From Cladorhizidae sp. MBARI D1340-BT2 (taxonomy: Eukaryota; Porifera; Demospongiae; Poecilosclerida; Cladorhizidae): DNA of 64,000 nt. The notes beneath the pieces are model-generated. The model saw only the letters and a list, made by a program, of their open reading frames with translations, made no database searches and had not been told where the DNA came from. The number at the start of each line of letters is the position of its first letter. The first letter of the stretch is position 1. The position numbers and the translations under genes were made by a program. Positions 36,201 through 48,667 of this stretch are shown piece after piece. The stretch spans positions 38,496,336 to 38,560,335 of the forward strand of contig JAQNBH010000004.1 in the NCBI GenBank assembly GCA_028752905.1. Direction: 5' to 3'.

Positions 36201-37607
36201 AGCGTTTACAGCACAGGGTTAGGTGCTCTAAAGGTTTGTTGTGGTTCTTGTAGCCGAGTATGTCCGGATGTCATTTGAACACCTCTTACTTTGCAAACAT
36301 TTATCCCAAGTCTTTCTTTATTTGGTTTGATCTTTCCAAAAACCCTGATGTTGACCTGCCACAAATATATTTCTCCATTGCAAAGCCCCAGGCTATTGAT
36401 GATTTTCATGGGTTTTGCATATTCATTTTCAGCAATTCGGCCGACATTATCTCTTACTTTACTCTTAAAACCATTTTGTACTTATATTTGCTAGTAAAAA
36501 GCTTTCATAGATGAATAAACATGTTTTGATAAAGAAATGCTGACCAATGGATCTGATTTTGTGCTAAGCTATACATACTAAAATCTGTAATACCATAAAC
36601 TCTGTGCCCTGCTTTGAACCCCATTTGCAAGAAAACGGGCACAACTGAAAAACTGAAAGTAGAACAATGTTGCACACACAGCTTTCCATATTTTGGTTTA
36701 GATAAAACTGAAGACCTAATCTTGCAAGATAGTCAACAAAGTTTATAGAAACAGACTAAAAAAGACTCAGTCTCTCAAGGTAGATAATAACGAAATACTG
36801 TCTAGCAGTGAACTAAGAAGTGTACAAGTGGCAAAATAATTGAAGCCTTAGACTTTTGCCCTCAGAAATTGGTTCACTATAGAATTATTTGGACATCTAC
36901 ACGGATAAAAACTTCTTTTAGCCAATAATGGGAACAATTCTTGTAACAAGCTGGCTGGTATATAGCATCCTTCACAAGCCAAAAGGACAATATCTTGGTT
37001 TATCAGAAAGTCTTTTGGAACCTTAGGCCATGAGAGTTACCTGCACAATGGGAAAGGGCTCAAGGTCTTGTAAATGTGCAGTGAGAAGCTCGTCTGGATA
37101 TCATATAAATGCTTGAAGCTAATAATAGACATGCTCGTACTAATACAATTCTTGCCTAATTTTTTTTGAAATTTGTTGCCTAGGTGGTGCAGTCAATTTG
37201 CATGTGCAAATTTGAAACAAAGACCGTTAGCAATGACAATGGAATAGGTGTTGAACAACTTTATGTGTGCTAAAGAACCAGAGGCATAACAAGAGTTTAT
37301 AGTATTTAATTGGTGTTAGGGTTATATGGCATGAACTTTTCTTAGGCTAAATGCATGAATAACACAGCCAAGTTTTTAATTAAACAGTAATTGCACCACC
37401 TTGTGTCCTGTAGAATATACATAAAAAATAAAAATAAAAATACACATATCCAGTGGATTGCATTACCTTGCTTCACATATCTCTGACCCATAATTAACAC
37501 AGGTAAATTTGACTAATAGAAAAATACACTTAAAGTCATGAATATTACACCTCACATTTTTGCCATATAATGAGATTGTTTTATGCGATTTTGATATTTT
37601 GTCAAAG
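33239..37607 (+). other. Intron between SRCR exons C and B'
   Basis: About 4.4 kb. Relative to the A-B intron it has lost roughly 0.9 kb: near 34120, sequence equivalent to about 23425 (ending cacagctgtgg) joins sequence equivalent to about 24310 (aagctctagcc). The hairpin at 34130-34164 lies right at this junction. No coding sequence is supported. Confidence 0.65.
34130..34164. repeat. Perfect 12-bp hairpin in SRCR-array intron
   Basis: TCTAGCCTTCAT (34130-34141) pairs fully with ATGAAGGCTAGA (34153-34164) across an 11-nt loop. It is repeated at 43921-43955 and 54566-54600. The related site at 24313-24345 is imperfect and the one at 18896-18920 uses a shifted stem. Confidence 0.7.
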
Positions 37608-37937
37608 GTCAAGCCCCCTGTACACAAGGATCAATCAGACTGAAAGGAAACACAACTACTAGTGGACATGTGGAAGTCTGCCACATCAATGTCTGGGGCA
37701 CCGTGTGTTATAGTGGTTGGGGACGTGCTGATGCCATAGTTGCATGCAGACAGCTGGGACTGCCTTCTACTGGAGCTACTACTCTTTCTCTATCCTCTGT
37801 TCCTGGTAGTACAACAGTGAGCTGGTTGACAAATGTCAGATGTGTTGGAACTGAGAGCAGTCTGTTTAACTGTAATGCTCGACCATCTGAAACCAACTGT
37901 TACCGCTCCCAATATGCTGGAGTGAGCTGTCAAGAGA
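37608..37937 (+). CDS. SRCR domain exon 4 (B')
   Basis: Second B-type exon, with the same predicted protein as exon B. The donor, acceptor, length and phases are unchanged. Near-identity to exon B continues through the introns on both sides, so its conservation here reflects recent duplication and says little about selection. Confidence 0.87.
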
Positions 37938-40900
37938 GTAAGTAATATATACCATGCTGTGGGTTTGTACCTTCTAACATAAATTATTATTTTGGATATT
38001 ATGGTTTCGAGTTGTAAATTTCTCATGAACGTAGTGGTTTTTCTTAATTATTGCATACACAAGAATTATGCCAATAAAGCTACTCAGTAAATTTACAACA
38101 CCAACGTATTATTCTGTGCTCAAAATATGAAAGTAGTAATATTCAGATTTTATTTATTTAGAGTTTAGGAAGTTTAGCTCTTGTTCTTATGTTGGCTGTA
38201 CTTACCAAAAGTATTTAATATGCTCAGCTCAGAGTTATTACAGTCTGCGATTTGAGCAATGTTCGATGGAATCCAGGCCATAGTGACCCAGTATTGTTTT
38301 AATTCTTGAAGATATTGGCGAAAGATGTATGTTTCTGGAATAATTATTTATAGTCACCATTTGAAAGTGTGGAGACTAATTAGTGAGACTGACATTGACT
38401 ATTCCTTCCCAGTGTAGAAGCTGACTATGATAGTATCAAAACTAGAACAGTGACTGCTATAGCATAAAGACTGCTATTATCAACAATTTTCATCAGCTTG
38501 TTCCAAAAATGGAGTCCACAAATGAAACTTGACCCAATAAACTACTAATTTCCTAAGGGCCAATATCTTAGGCAATTTAATTGTTTACTAATTATGTTGA
38601 GATTTTCAATACTACTGTGAGAAATTTATAGCTACAAACTTGTGCTGTGACTGTGGCTGCTGGGTTGGTCTAGACTTGATCCAAAGAGAAGTCTAGAATT
38701 GATTATCTTCTTAGTTTCTAAGCTCCTACAGCTTACTTAGGCTAGCTACACAACTTACTTGTAAAATATGTTGTGTTTTTCAATACAGTCCTTTGGTTCT
38801 GTGAGAAAGCTATACCTACAATACACAGATGCACTCTTCTAGCTCGGACCTAAGAGTCTATTAACTGAAAAACTACAAAGCTAGACAGTAGTTTTGTAAT
38901 AGCCTATAACTCTCATATGTATGTTCCCTTCTTGAGTGGAATATTTGTCCAACATTTATATATATAATGCTTTCCAAGTTCAGACAGTAACCTTATCAAA
39001 TGACTTGTTATTTCCTTGCTTATTTCCCGATAAGTTCCTTCTTTAATAATTTGTTACAGGGAAAAACCAAGTCAAATTATTTTGAGGCCATATGACAAAA
39101 CAAACTGTATGTCGCAAAAACAACACCAGAGATAGAATGTTCTATAGAGATCATGACTGGTTTAGATAAAACATGTTAAACTTATATGATAAACTACTGG
39201 CATTTTATTTTATAGAACCTTTCTCAGGTAGTAAAATAGGGTTGTATATTAAATCTGACTAAAGATATCTTCTAGGAAGGAATGTTAAAGCAATGTATTC
39301 AGATATAAAATGCAAGTGATTCAACTCAATGTATCCATTTCCATCAGACCGAACAATAATTATGGTAGAATCAAGGCTGTGATAATTAAGCCATCAGCCT
39401 TTTTTCATCCGGCTTTATCTGCTCTCCATTGATAGGAATTGAGTTAGAGTTTAACAAAGTTAGTGAAACATAATATGGCATACCAAGCAACTAAATTTCA
39501 ATGATTCAATGTGTAATATAGATGCAAACTATGTAACTGAAGGTGTGAACATGCCTTTATAGTGGTTATAAAATGCAGCTAATGTTTATTTTTGTGAGAA
39601 AAGTATCCATTGCATACACCTATTCTCCTCAATCACCTATCCTCCCAAGTTGGTGGAAAATGTGCTAAAGACATCTCGAATGCTTTGTTTACAGCATGGC
39701 ATAAGTTGCTGACCGCTATTCATATTTTTCCATTCCTTTAATTGGAACATTGTATGCTATCTAATGAGTCACACCTATAAGTCGGTGTTCCTGGGTATAA
39801 TAATTGGTAAACAAACACTTCTTAACGGTTTGAAAAATAGCATGGAGGCTTTATTCATGCTAAGATCTAAGTAACAACACATTCCCATCAATCAAATGTC
39901 TTGTATCCAGAGGATTCTATAGCACCCACATGGGGATGTTGCTTTGGCAGACATTGAATTTGTGGGAAGATGGAAGAAACTGGGTTGATGAAGTAACTAG
40001 GATCTACAATAATATCTACAGTTGCACGTAAGCTGTTAAAAACTAAAGAAGCTTATCCCATCTATAATAACCAAGGCTTTCACATATCTGCTAATTCCTG
40101 GAAGAAAACTCCTTCACTCAATTCTATGCCTTCAACTTCAACTTCAACTTTGGGTAGTGCTGGACCAAAAAAAAAATAATAATAAAGAATATAAAAAAAT
40201 ATATATAGATCTAGAAATTGGATATTAATTTTTTCATTTTCAGTATGTAAAGCTTCTATTTCAGAATATGTTTACATCTGGAGGTACCTTTTAGACTACT
40301 TGAAGAACTTTGCTCTCTATCCAGGATAGAGATCTACATAGGTAGTTCTCTCTATTATTTCATTTGCTTCTGACTCTTGCAAATCATACCCAAGGCTCTT
40401 TAAAAGAAGTCAAAAAGCTTCTGATGTCAGTGTTGTGTAGCGGCTCAATACAGGCATTCCTAATGTCCAACACACACATACATAATAGATTATATATATT
40501 TGGAAAATCACAATGCACATTTGAACACATGCTCATTTCCTTCTCATCTACTAGAGGAATCAGAGGAAAAGCTGCAAGAAACACCTTTGATTTGTTTAGA
40601 TATATATATATTACACTGAAAAAAATCAGTTTGCACTACAGATCTATAGCAGACATTGACTTCTGATTGTATGGTATTCGACATTTGTGTGATGGCACCA
40701 TCAGCCAAGAATGTCAAATGATCTATTTTACGTTGTTTCCAGTAGCAAAGCTTCTGCAGCACAGGGTTAGGTGCTCTAAAGGTTTGTTGTGGTTCTTGTA
40801 CTAGAACTTGTCCGGTTGTCATTTGAACACCTCTTACTTTGTTGAACATTTATCCCAAGTCTTTCTTTATTCTGTCTGATCTTTCCAAAAACCCTGATGT

Positions 40901-42699
40901 TGACCTTCTATTTCTCCATTGCAAAGCCCCAGGCTATTGATGATTTTCATGGGTTTTGCATAAAAGAGATTTTTTTCTAGCAATTCCGCCGACATTATCT
41001 CAACTTTTCTTTTGAAAAAACTCTTAAAACCATTTTGTATTTATATTTGATTTATACTCTAGTAAAAAGCTTTCATAGATGAATAAACTTGTTGTGATAA
41101 AGAAATGCTGACCAATTGATTGCATACAAAGTTATACCAACTAAAATCGGTAATACCATAAACCCTGCTTGTTTAGTGTCCAGCTTTGAACTCCATCTTG
41201 CGAGAAAATGGGCACGACTGAAAAACTGAAAATAGGCACTTAGTAAACAATGTTGCTAAATAATACACACACATAGCTTTCCATATTTTCATTTAGATAA
41301 AACTAAAGACTGCAAGATAGTCAACGAATGTTATCCAAACAGACTAAAAAAAGACTCAGTCTCTCAAGATAGATAATAAAGGAACAACTGTCTAGCAGTG
41401 GACTAAGAATACAAGTGACAAAACAATTGAAGCCTTAGACTTTTGTCCTCAGAAAGAGGTTCACTGCAGAATTATTTGGACATCTATATGGCTAAAAACT
41501 TCTTTTAGCCAATAATGCGAACAATTCTTGTAACAAGCTCGCTGGTAGCATCCTTCATGCCAAAATGACAATATCTTGTTATATCGGAAAGTATTTTGGC
41601 ACTTCTTAGGCTATGAGAGTTACCTGCACTATTAGAACAATCGAAAAGGGCTATAACATCTTGTAAATATGCAGTGAGAAGCTCGTCTAGATATCATATA
41701 GATGCTTGAAGCTAATAATAGACGTGCTCATACTACTTGCCTAATGTTTTTTGTAAATTCGTTGCCCAGTGTTTGCAGTTAATATGCATGTGCACAATTT
41801 GAAATATATTGATATCAGCACTTGTTAGCCGAACAAACACTGTTAGCAACGACAATGAAATAGGCGTTGAACAACTTTATGTGTGGAGGCTTAATAACAA
41901 GAGTTTATAGTATTTAATTGGTGTGGGGTGATATGGCATGACATTTTCTTAGGCTAAATGCATGAATAACACAGCCAAGTTTTTAATTAAATAGTAATTG
42001 CTACACCATCGGATGTCCTGTAGAATATACATTAAATTATATAAACATATATGCATTACCTTGCTTCACATACCTCTGACCCATAATTAATACAGGTAAA
42101 TCCGACTCATGATTTACCGACTAATTGAATAATACACTTAAAGTCATGAATATTATTCCGGAAAGGGGTTTAACATCCTGTAAATGTGCAGTGAGAAGCT
42201 CATCTGGATATCATATTGATGCTTGAAGCTAATAATAGACATGCTCGTACTAATAAAATTCTTGCCTAATGTTTTTTTGAAATTCGTTGCCTAGGTGGTG
42301 CAGTGAATTTGCATGTTGCACAATTTGAAACAAAGACCATTAGCAATGACAATGGAATAGGTGTTGAACAACTTTATGTGTGCTAAAGAACCAGAGGCTT
42401 AATAACAAGAGTTTATAGTATTTAATTGGTGTATGGTGAATCATATTCATATGGTACGAAATTTTCTTAGGCTAAATGCATGCCAAGTTTTGAATTAAAC
42501 AGTAATTGCTCCACCATCGGATGTCTCGTATATATACACATATGCAGTGGAACCATTACCTTGCTTTACATATGTCTGACCCATAATTAAAACAGGTAAA
42601 TCCGACTAATGAATAATACACTTAAAGTCATGAATATTATACCTCACATTTTTGTCGTATAATGAGATTGTTTTATGCGATGTTGATATTTTCTCAAAG
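37938..42699 (+). other. Intron between SRCR exons B' and C'
   Basis: A nearly base-for-base copy of the B-C intron, including the 1-kb deletion and the 517-bp duplication. The A/T microsatellite near 40166-40207 has the same length as in dimer 1 but a different pattern. No coding sequence is supported. Confidence 0.65.
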
Positions 42700-43029
42700 G
42701 TCAAGCCCCCTGCACACAAGGGTCAATCAGACTGAAAGGAAACACAACTACTAGTGGACATGTGGAAGTCTGCCACATCAATGTCTGGGGCACCGTGTGT
42801 TATAGTGGATGGGGACTTGTTGACGCCATAGTTGTATGCAGACAGCTGGGACTGCCTTCTACTGGAGCTACTACTCTTTCTCTATCTGCTGTTCCTGGCA
42901 GTACAACAGTGAGCTGGTTGACAAATGTCAGATGTGTTGGAACTGAGAGCAGTCTGTTTAACTGTAATGCTCGACCATCGGAAACCAACTGTTACCTCTC
43001 CCAATATGCTGGAATAAGCTGTCAAGAGA
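42700..43029 (+). CDS. SRCR domain exon 5 (C')
   Basis: Second C-type exon. It reads the same as exon C at the protein level, with 330 nt and phase-1 borders. It is followed about 1.3 kb downstream by the piggyBac-like insertion in the next intron. Confidence 0.87.
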
Positions 43030-44570
43030 GTAAGTAATAAATACCATGCTGTGGGGTTGTACCTCCTATAATTAATTATTATTTTGGATATTATGGTTTC
43101 GAGTTTTAAATTTCTCATGAACGTAGTGGTCTTTTCTTAATTATTGCATACACGAGAATTATGCCAATAAAGCTACTCAGTATTATTTACAACACCAACG
43201 TATTATGCTGTGCTCAAATAATGAAAATAGTATAATTGTAATTTTTCAGATTTTATTTATTTAGAGTTTAGCTCTTGTTTTTACATTGGCTGTTACTGCT
43301 CAGCTCAGAGTTTTTACAGTCTGTGATTTGAGCAATGTTCGATGGAATCCATGCCATAGTGACCCAAATATATAGATAGGTATTATATAAAATTAGAAGA
43401 TATTGGCCCAACGAAAGATGTTTGTGTCTGGGTATAATTATTTATGGTCACCATTTGAAAGTGTGGAGACTAATTAGAGAGACTGACATTGACTATTCCT
43501 TCCCAGTGTTAAGTGTAGAAGCTGACTATGATAGTCAAAACTAGAACAGAAGATTACTGCTACAGCATAAAGACTGACAATTTTCATCTGCTTGGTCCAA
43601 AAATGGAGTCCACAAATGGCCAATAAACTACAAAGTTCCTAAGGGCCCATATCTTAGGCTAATTATACTTTGTTTAATAATTATGTTGAGATTATCAATA
43701 CAGTGTTTGAGTACTGTAAGAAATTTATAGCTTGTGCTGTAACTGTGGCTGCTGGGTTGGTTTAGACTTGATCCAAAGATAAGTGCAATTGATTATCTTC
43801 TTAGTTTCTAAGCTCCCACAGCTTGCTTAGGCTAGCTACACAACTTACTTGTAAAATAAGTTCAATACAGTCCTTTGGTCCTGTGAGAAAGCTATACCTA
43901 CAATACACAGCTGTGGAAGCTCTAGCCTTCATAATTATTCCCGATGAAGGCTAGAACTCGAAATGCAATTTCAAGTTGATCATTGGAGTTATTGTAATGT
44001 TATTATATCAACTGAGAGTGTTTTTAGAATGTCCTTTAAAAAGAGAGGAGCAACATTAGAGTCATCTTGTTAACTATTTTATGTGTAAATTTAGATTTCA
44101 TACAAAACATTTTCCTAATCTTGCATTGACAAAGACACACTAACCATAGTTTGTGTATGCTAAGTTTATTATTAATTATAATATTTGATATTATACTGTA
44201 TGTTGTCTGAACCATGATTTCCTAGAAAAAGATTTACAGATACGCCAGCCTAGAAAATTGCTAATGTGTAATTGCAGTGATATACTATAGAGTCTATATT
44301 ATTTGACAGCAGTCAACTTGCACCTAGAAATCTTTGGTATGTCAAATATTGTATAGATCTCAATTAACCCTTTAACGGTCACGGGCGCTTTAAAGCGCCC
44401 TAAGAAGTCTCGCAGTTAAAAAATTCATAAAAAATAGATCGTTCGAACTTCCCCCATAAAAATCTTATTAAACGACGCCTAAAACGTTGCTCTATCACGT
44501 GGTATTCACAAAACAATGACAGCATAAAGGTTGCTAAGGACTTTGAACCCGGTAAGCTCACACAGAAATC

Positions 44571-44837
44571 ATGGCTAAGCGCTTGAACGTTAGCGATGTG
44601 CTGCTTTTACTGGAAGACGACAATTTCGGCCTTTCTGGAGCGGATGACAGTGATTTTGAAGGCGAAGGTGTTGAGAGCTACCTTCCCAGAGCAAACCCTG
44701 AGCTTAGTCACTCAGAAGTAACGGAGGAAGATGAAGATCCAATAGATATAGTTTCTGTTGACAGCTCCAGCTCTAGTGATAAGAGTCTTACTCAGCCTTT
44801 AGGTAAGTATTACTGTTCAAAATGGTATAGAATATAA
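44571..44837 (+). pseudogene. Truncated piggyBac transposase N-terminus
   Basis: The ATG has a good context (atcATGG). The frame encodes an acidic, Ser-rich leader: MAKRLNVSDVLLLLEDD, then DDSDFEGEG, EVTEEDEDPID and a poly-Ser tract. Such acidic leaders are usual at the start of piggyBac transposases. Similarity cannot be followed after about residue 78, where a strong splice donor (TTAG|GTAAGT, about 44802) appears. This suggests that the ancestral gene had an intron there and that the catalytic exon has been deleted. The 10 codons after the donor are probably intronic. Confidence 0.65.
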
Positions 44838-44898
44838 AAATATCTGTTTCTATGTCCACAGTTTTTGGATCTACACAAAGTCACAGCAGTCCCACCTC

Positions 44899-44965
44899 TC
44901 ACAGAGCTCAAATACCCATCAGTCACGGTGTCTCATCGTGACTGATGGGTATTTGAGCTCTGTGA
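44899..44965. repeat. Perfect 29-bp-arm inverted repeat with 9-nt loop
   Basis: Bases 44899-44927 are the exact reverse complement of 44937-44965, with loop GTGTCTCAT at 44928-44936. It lies inside the piggyBac-like element, about 95 bp after the apparent splice donor. Such a long mismatch-free hairpin is unlikely by chance. It may mark the internal deletion junction, or it may be a functional or transcribed hairpin. Confidence 0.9.
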
Positions 44966-47900
44966 TGTAAGCTTTCTTCTGTTTTTCATAATTCCATGCT
45001 GCAGTCTGGTCATTATGGTTGAAATTTGTGTACCTGCAAATGTATAAAACATGTTATCATAAAATATACTTGAAAATAGAACAATAATTGACTTGAAATT
45101 CAAAACTTAATTACTAAAACCACAATTACAACCACATACTTTGTAGCTAGGCAACATAAACCACACCTACATATGAAGTAACTATGTGTGATTCCAAAAA
45201 TATATGGTTGCTATGGACTTTAATAAATATTTGAGACAATACAGTTAATTTTAGTAATGGTAGCAATATTTATTAAAAAAACCCGACCATGAAAGGGTTA
45301 AACCATGAAATAGTGAGAGATTCAAAAGTTAATAATGCCACAAACTTTAGACTCTATTAGTAAATATGTATTGTTTGTAGTTCCTATTGATTTGGAGTGG
45401 CCGACGTGGAGCACACTGGTATATATTTTTGTGTTGGTATAGATAATGGTGATCAAGCAAATAGAGTAAATATAAAAATGTCTGCAAGCGTAAGAGGAGC
45501 CATACAGGAATCCTGCCTCTTACCATTTTACAATTGGCAAGTCCAGGCAGCGGTCACTTTATTTTAATTCTAACAAAGCAACCTTTTTAATATTTCAACG
45601 AGCATTCAGTCAGTGTGTAATAGTGTGTAATATGTCCAATAGATCCTTCAAGGCAGTTTCCAACTCAAATTTAACACATTTAAAATTTAAATTTCTTATA
45701 ACAGTGAATTTTAAACTATACAAACCTATGTTTATTTTTGGGAGAAAAGTATCCATTGCATACACCTATTCTCCTCAATCACCTGTCCTCCCAAGGTGGT
45801 GGGAAATGTTCTAAAGACATCCCGAATGCTTTGTTTACATCGTGGCATAAGTTGTTGACCGCTAACTCATATTTTTTCCATTCCTTTAATTGGAACATTG
45901 TATGCTATCTTATGAGTCACACCTACAAGTCGGTGTTCCTGGTATAATAATTGGTAAACAAACACTTCTTGACGGTTTGAAAGATAGCATGGAGGCTTCA
46001 TTCATGCTAAGATCTAAGTAACAACACATTCACATCAATCAAATGTCTTGTATCCAGATGATTCTATAGCACCCACATGGTGATGTTGCTGTGGCAGACA
46101 TTGAATTTGTGGGAAGATGGAAGAAACTAGGTTGATGGAGTTACTAGGACCTGCAATAATATCTACAGTTGCACATACGCTGTTAAAGCTTATCCGATCT
46201 ATAATAACCAAGGCTTTCACCTATCTACTAATTCCTGGAAGAAAACTCCATATCTCAATTCTATGCCTACCTATCATCAACCTTCAACTTCAACTTTGGG
46301 TAGTGCTGGACCCCAAAAATTATAAAAAAATAAAATAAAGATCTAGAAATTGGATATTAATTTTTTCATTTTCAGCCATAATCCAGAATATGCTACATCT
46401 GGAGGTACCTTTTAGACTACTTGAAGAACTTTGCTTTCTATCCAGGATGGAGATCTACATAGGTAGTTCTCTTTATTATTTCATTGGCCTCTGATTCTTG
46501 CCAACTCATAACCAAGGCTCTTTTTAAGGAAGCCAAAAAGCTTCTGATGTCGGTGTAGTGTAGCGGCTTAAGAGAGTTTTTGTGGAGAAGATTTGCTGCA
46601 TGGCATTTTAATACAGGCATTCCTAATGTCAAATACACACATACATAATAGATTATATATATTCATGAAATCACAATGCACATTTGAACACATGCTAATT
46701 TTTTTCTCATCCACTAGAGGTATCAGAGGAAAAGCTGCATGAAACACCTTTGACATTTTGTTTAGATATATATTACACTGAAAAAAATCGGTTTGCTCTA
46801 TATATAGATCTATAGCAGACATTGATCTCCGATTGTATGGTATTCGGCGTTTGTGTGATGGCACCATCAGCCGAGAATGTCAAATGATCTATTTTAGAGA
46901 ATTTGTGCGTTGTTTCCAGTAGCAAAGCGTTTACAGCACAGGGTTAGGTGCTCTAAAGGTTTGTTGTGGTTCTTGTAGCCGAGTATGTCCGGATGTCATT
47001 TGAACACCTCTTACTTTGCAAACATTTATCCCAAGTCTTTCTTTATTTGGTTTGATCTTTCCAAAAACCCTGATGTTGACCTGCCACAAATATATTTCTC
47101 CATTGCAAAGCCCCAGGCTATTGATGATTTTCATGGGTTTTGCATATTCATTTTCAGCAATTCGGCCGACATTATCTCTTACTTTACTCTTAAAACCATT
47201 TTGTACTTATATTTGCTAGTAAAAAGCTTTCATAGAATAGATGAATAAACATGTTTTGATAAAGAAATGCTGACCAATGGATCTGATTTTGTGCTAAGCT
47301 CTACATACTAAAATCTGTAATACCATAAACTCTGTGCCCTGCTTTGAACCCCATTTGCAAGAAAACGGGCACAACTGAAAAACTGAAAATAGAACAATGT
47401 TGCACACACAGCTTTCCATATTTTGGTTTAGATAAAACTGAAGACCTAATCTTGCAAGATAGTCAACAAAGTTTATAGAAACAGACTAAAAAAGACTCAG
47501 TCTCTCAAGGTAGATAATAACGAAATACTGTCTAGCAGTGAACTAAGAAGTGTACAAGTGGCAAAATAATTGAAGCCTTAGACTTTTGCCCTCAGAAATT
47601 GGTTCACTATAGAATTATTTGGACATCTACATGGATAAAAACTTCTTTTAGCCAATAATGGGAACAATTCTTGTAACAAGCTGGCTGGTATATAGCATCC
47701 TTCACAAGCCAAAAGGACAATATCTTGGTTTATCGGAAAGTCTTTTGGAACCTTAGGCCATGAGAGTTACCTGCACAATGGGAAAGGGCTCAAGGTCTTG
47801 TAAATGTGCAGTGAGAAGCTCGTCTGGATATCATATAAATGCTTGAAGCTAATAATAGACATGCTCGTACTAATACAATTCTTGCCTAATTTTTTTTGAA

Positions 47901-48337
47901 ATTTGTTGCCTAGGTGGTGCAGTCAATTTGCATGTGCAAATTTGAAACAAAGACCGTTAGCAATGACAATGGAATAGGTGTTGAACAACTTTATGTGTGC
48001 TAAAGAACCAGAGGCATAACAAGAGTTTATAGTATTTAATTGGTGTTAGGGTTATATGGCATGAACTTTTCTTAGGCTAAATGCATGAATAACACAGCCA
48101 AGTTTTTAATTAAACAGTAATTGCACCACCTTGTGTCCTGTAGAATATACATACAAAATAAAAATAAAAATACACATATCCAGTGGATTGCATTACCTTG
48201 CTTCACATATCTCTGACCCATAATTAACACAGGTAAATTTGACTAATAGAAAAATACACTTAAAGTCATGAATATTACACCTCACATTTTTGCCATATAA
48301 TGAGATTGTTTTATGCGATTTTGATATTTTGTCAAAG

Positions 48338-48667
48338 GTCAAGCCCCCTGTACACAAGGATCAATCAGACTGAAAGGAAACACAACTACTAGTGGACATG
48401 TGGAAGTCTGCCACATCAATGTCTGGGGCACCGTGTGTTATAGTGGTTGGGGACGTGCTGATGCCATAGTTGCATGCAGACAGCTGCGACTCACTTCTAC
48501 TGGAGCTACTACTCTTTCTCTATCTGCTGTTCCTGGCAGTACAACAGTGAGCTGGTTGACAAATGTCAGATGTGTTGGAACTGAGAGCAGTCTGTTTAAC
48601 TGTAATGCTCGACCATCTGAAACCAACTGTTACCGCTCCCAATATGCTGGAGTGAGCTGTCAAGAGA
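48338..48667 (+). CDS. SRCR domain exon 6 (B''), mosaic
   Basis: This is a B-type SRCR exon (330 nt, phase 1/1, all eight Cys), but it differs from B and B' at six bases clustered within 48487-48537. They change Gly50 to Arg, Pro52 to Thr and Ser63 to Ala. All six match exon D at 58050-58379, while the sequence on both sides is B-like (Ser35, Thr74, Ser83, Tyr98, Arg99). This is what a short gene-conversion tract looks like. The direction of transfer is an inference. Confidence 0.87.

Larger units (their letters stand above)
44368..45297 (+). mobile_element. piggyBac-like non-autonomous transposon
   Basis: The 930-bp element is flanked by a TTAA duplication (44364-44367 and 45298-45301). Its ends start CCCTTT and match as imperfect inverted repeats over 13 bp (CCCTTTAACGGTC against CCCTTTCATGGTC). 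This is the hallmark of piggyBac transposons. The sister repeats at about 24775, 34570 and 54983 keep the uninterrupted site (ctcaattaaaccatgaaa), so the insertion happened after the array units formed. Just inside the left end is an 18-bp perfect palindrome, GGGCGCTTTAAAGCGCCC (44383-44400). Inside are a transposase-like N-terminus and a long perfect hairpin, but no catalytic domain, so it depends on transposase from elsewhere. Confidence 0.9.
34592..45316 (+). repeat. Higher-order repeat dimer 2 (9,791 bp plus insertion)
   Basis: Measured from the same anchor word, this copy is 10,725 bp. Subtracting the 930-bp piggyBac-like element and its 4-bp TTAA duplication gives 9,791 bp, exactly the length of dimer 1. 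It contains exons B' and C'. It shares some single-base variants with the fourth, older copy and not with dimers 1 and 3, for example cattgacatccg at 36095 and 56512. Confidence 0.85.
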
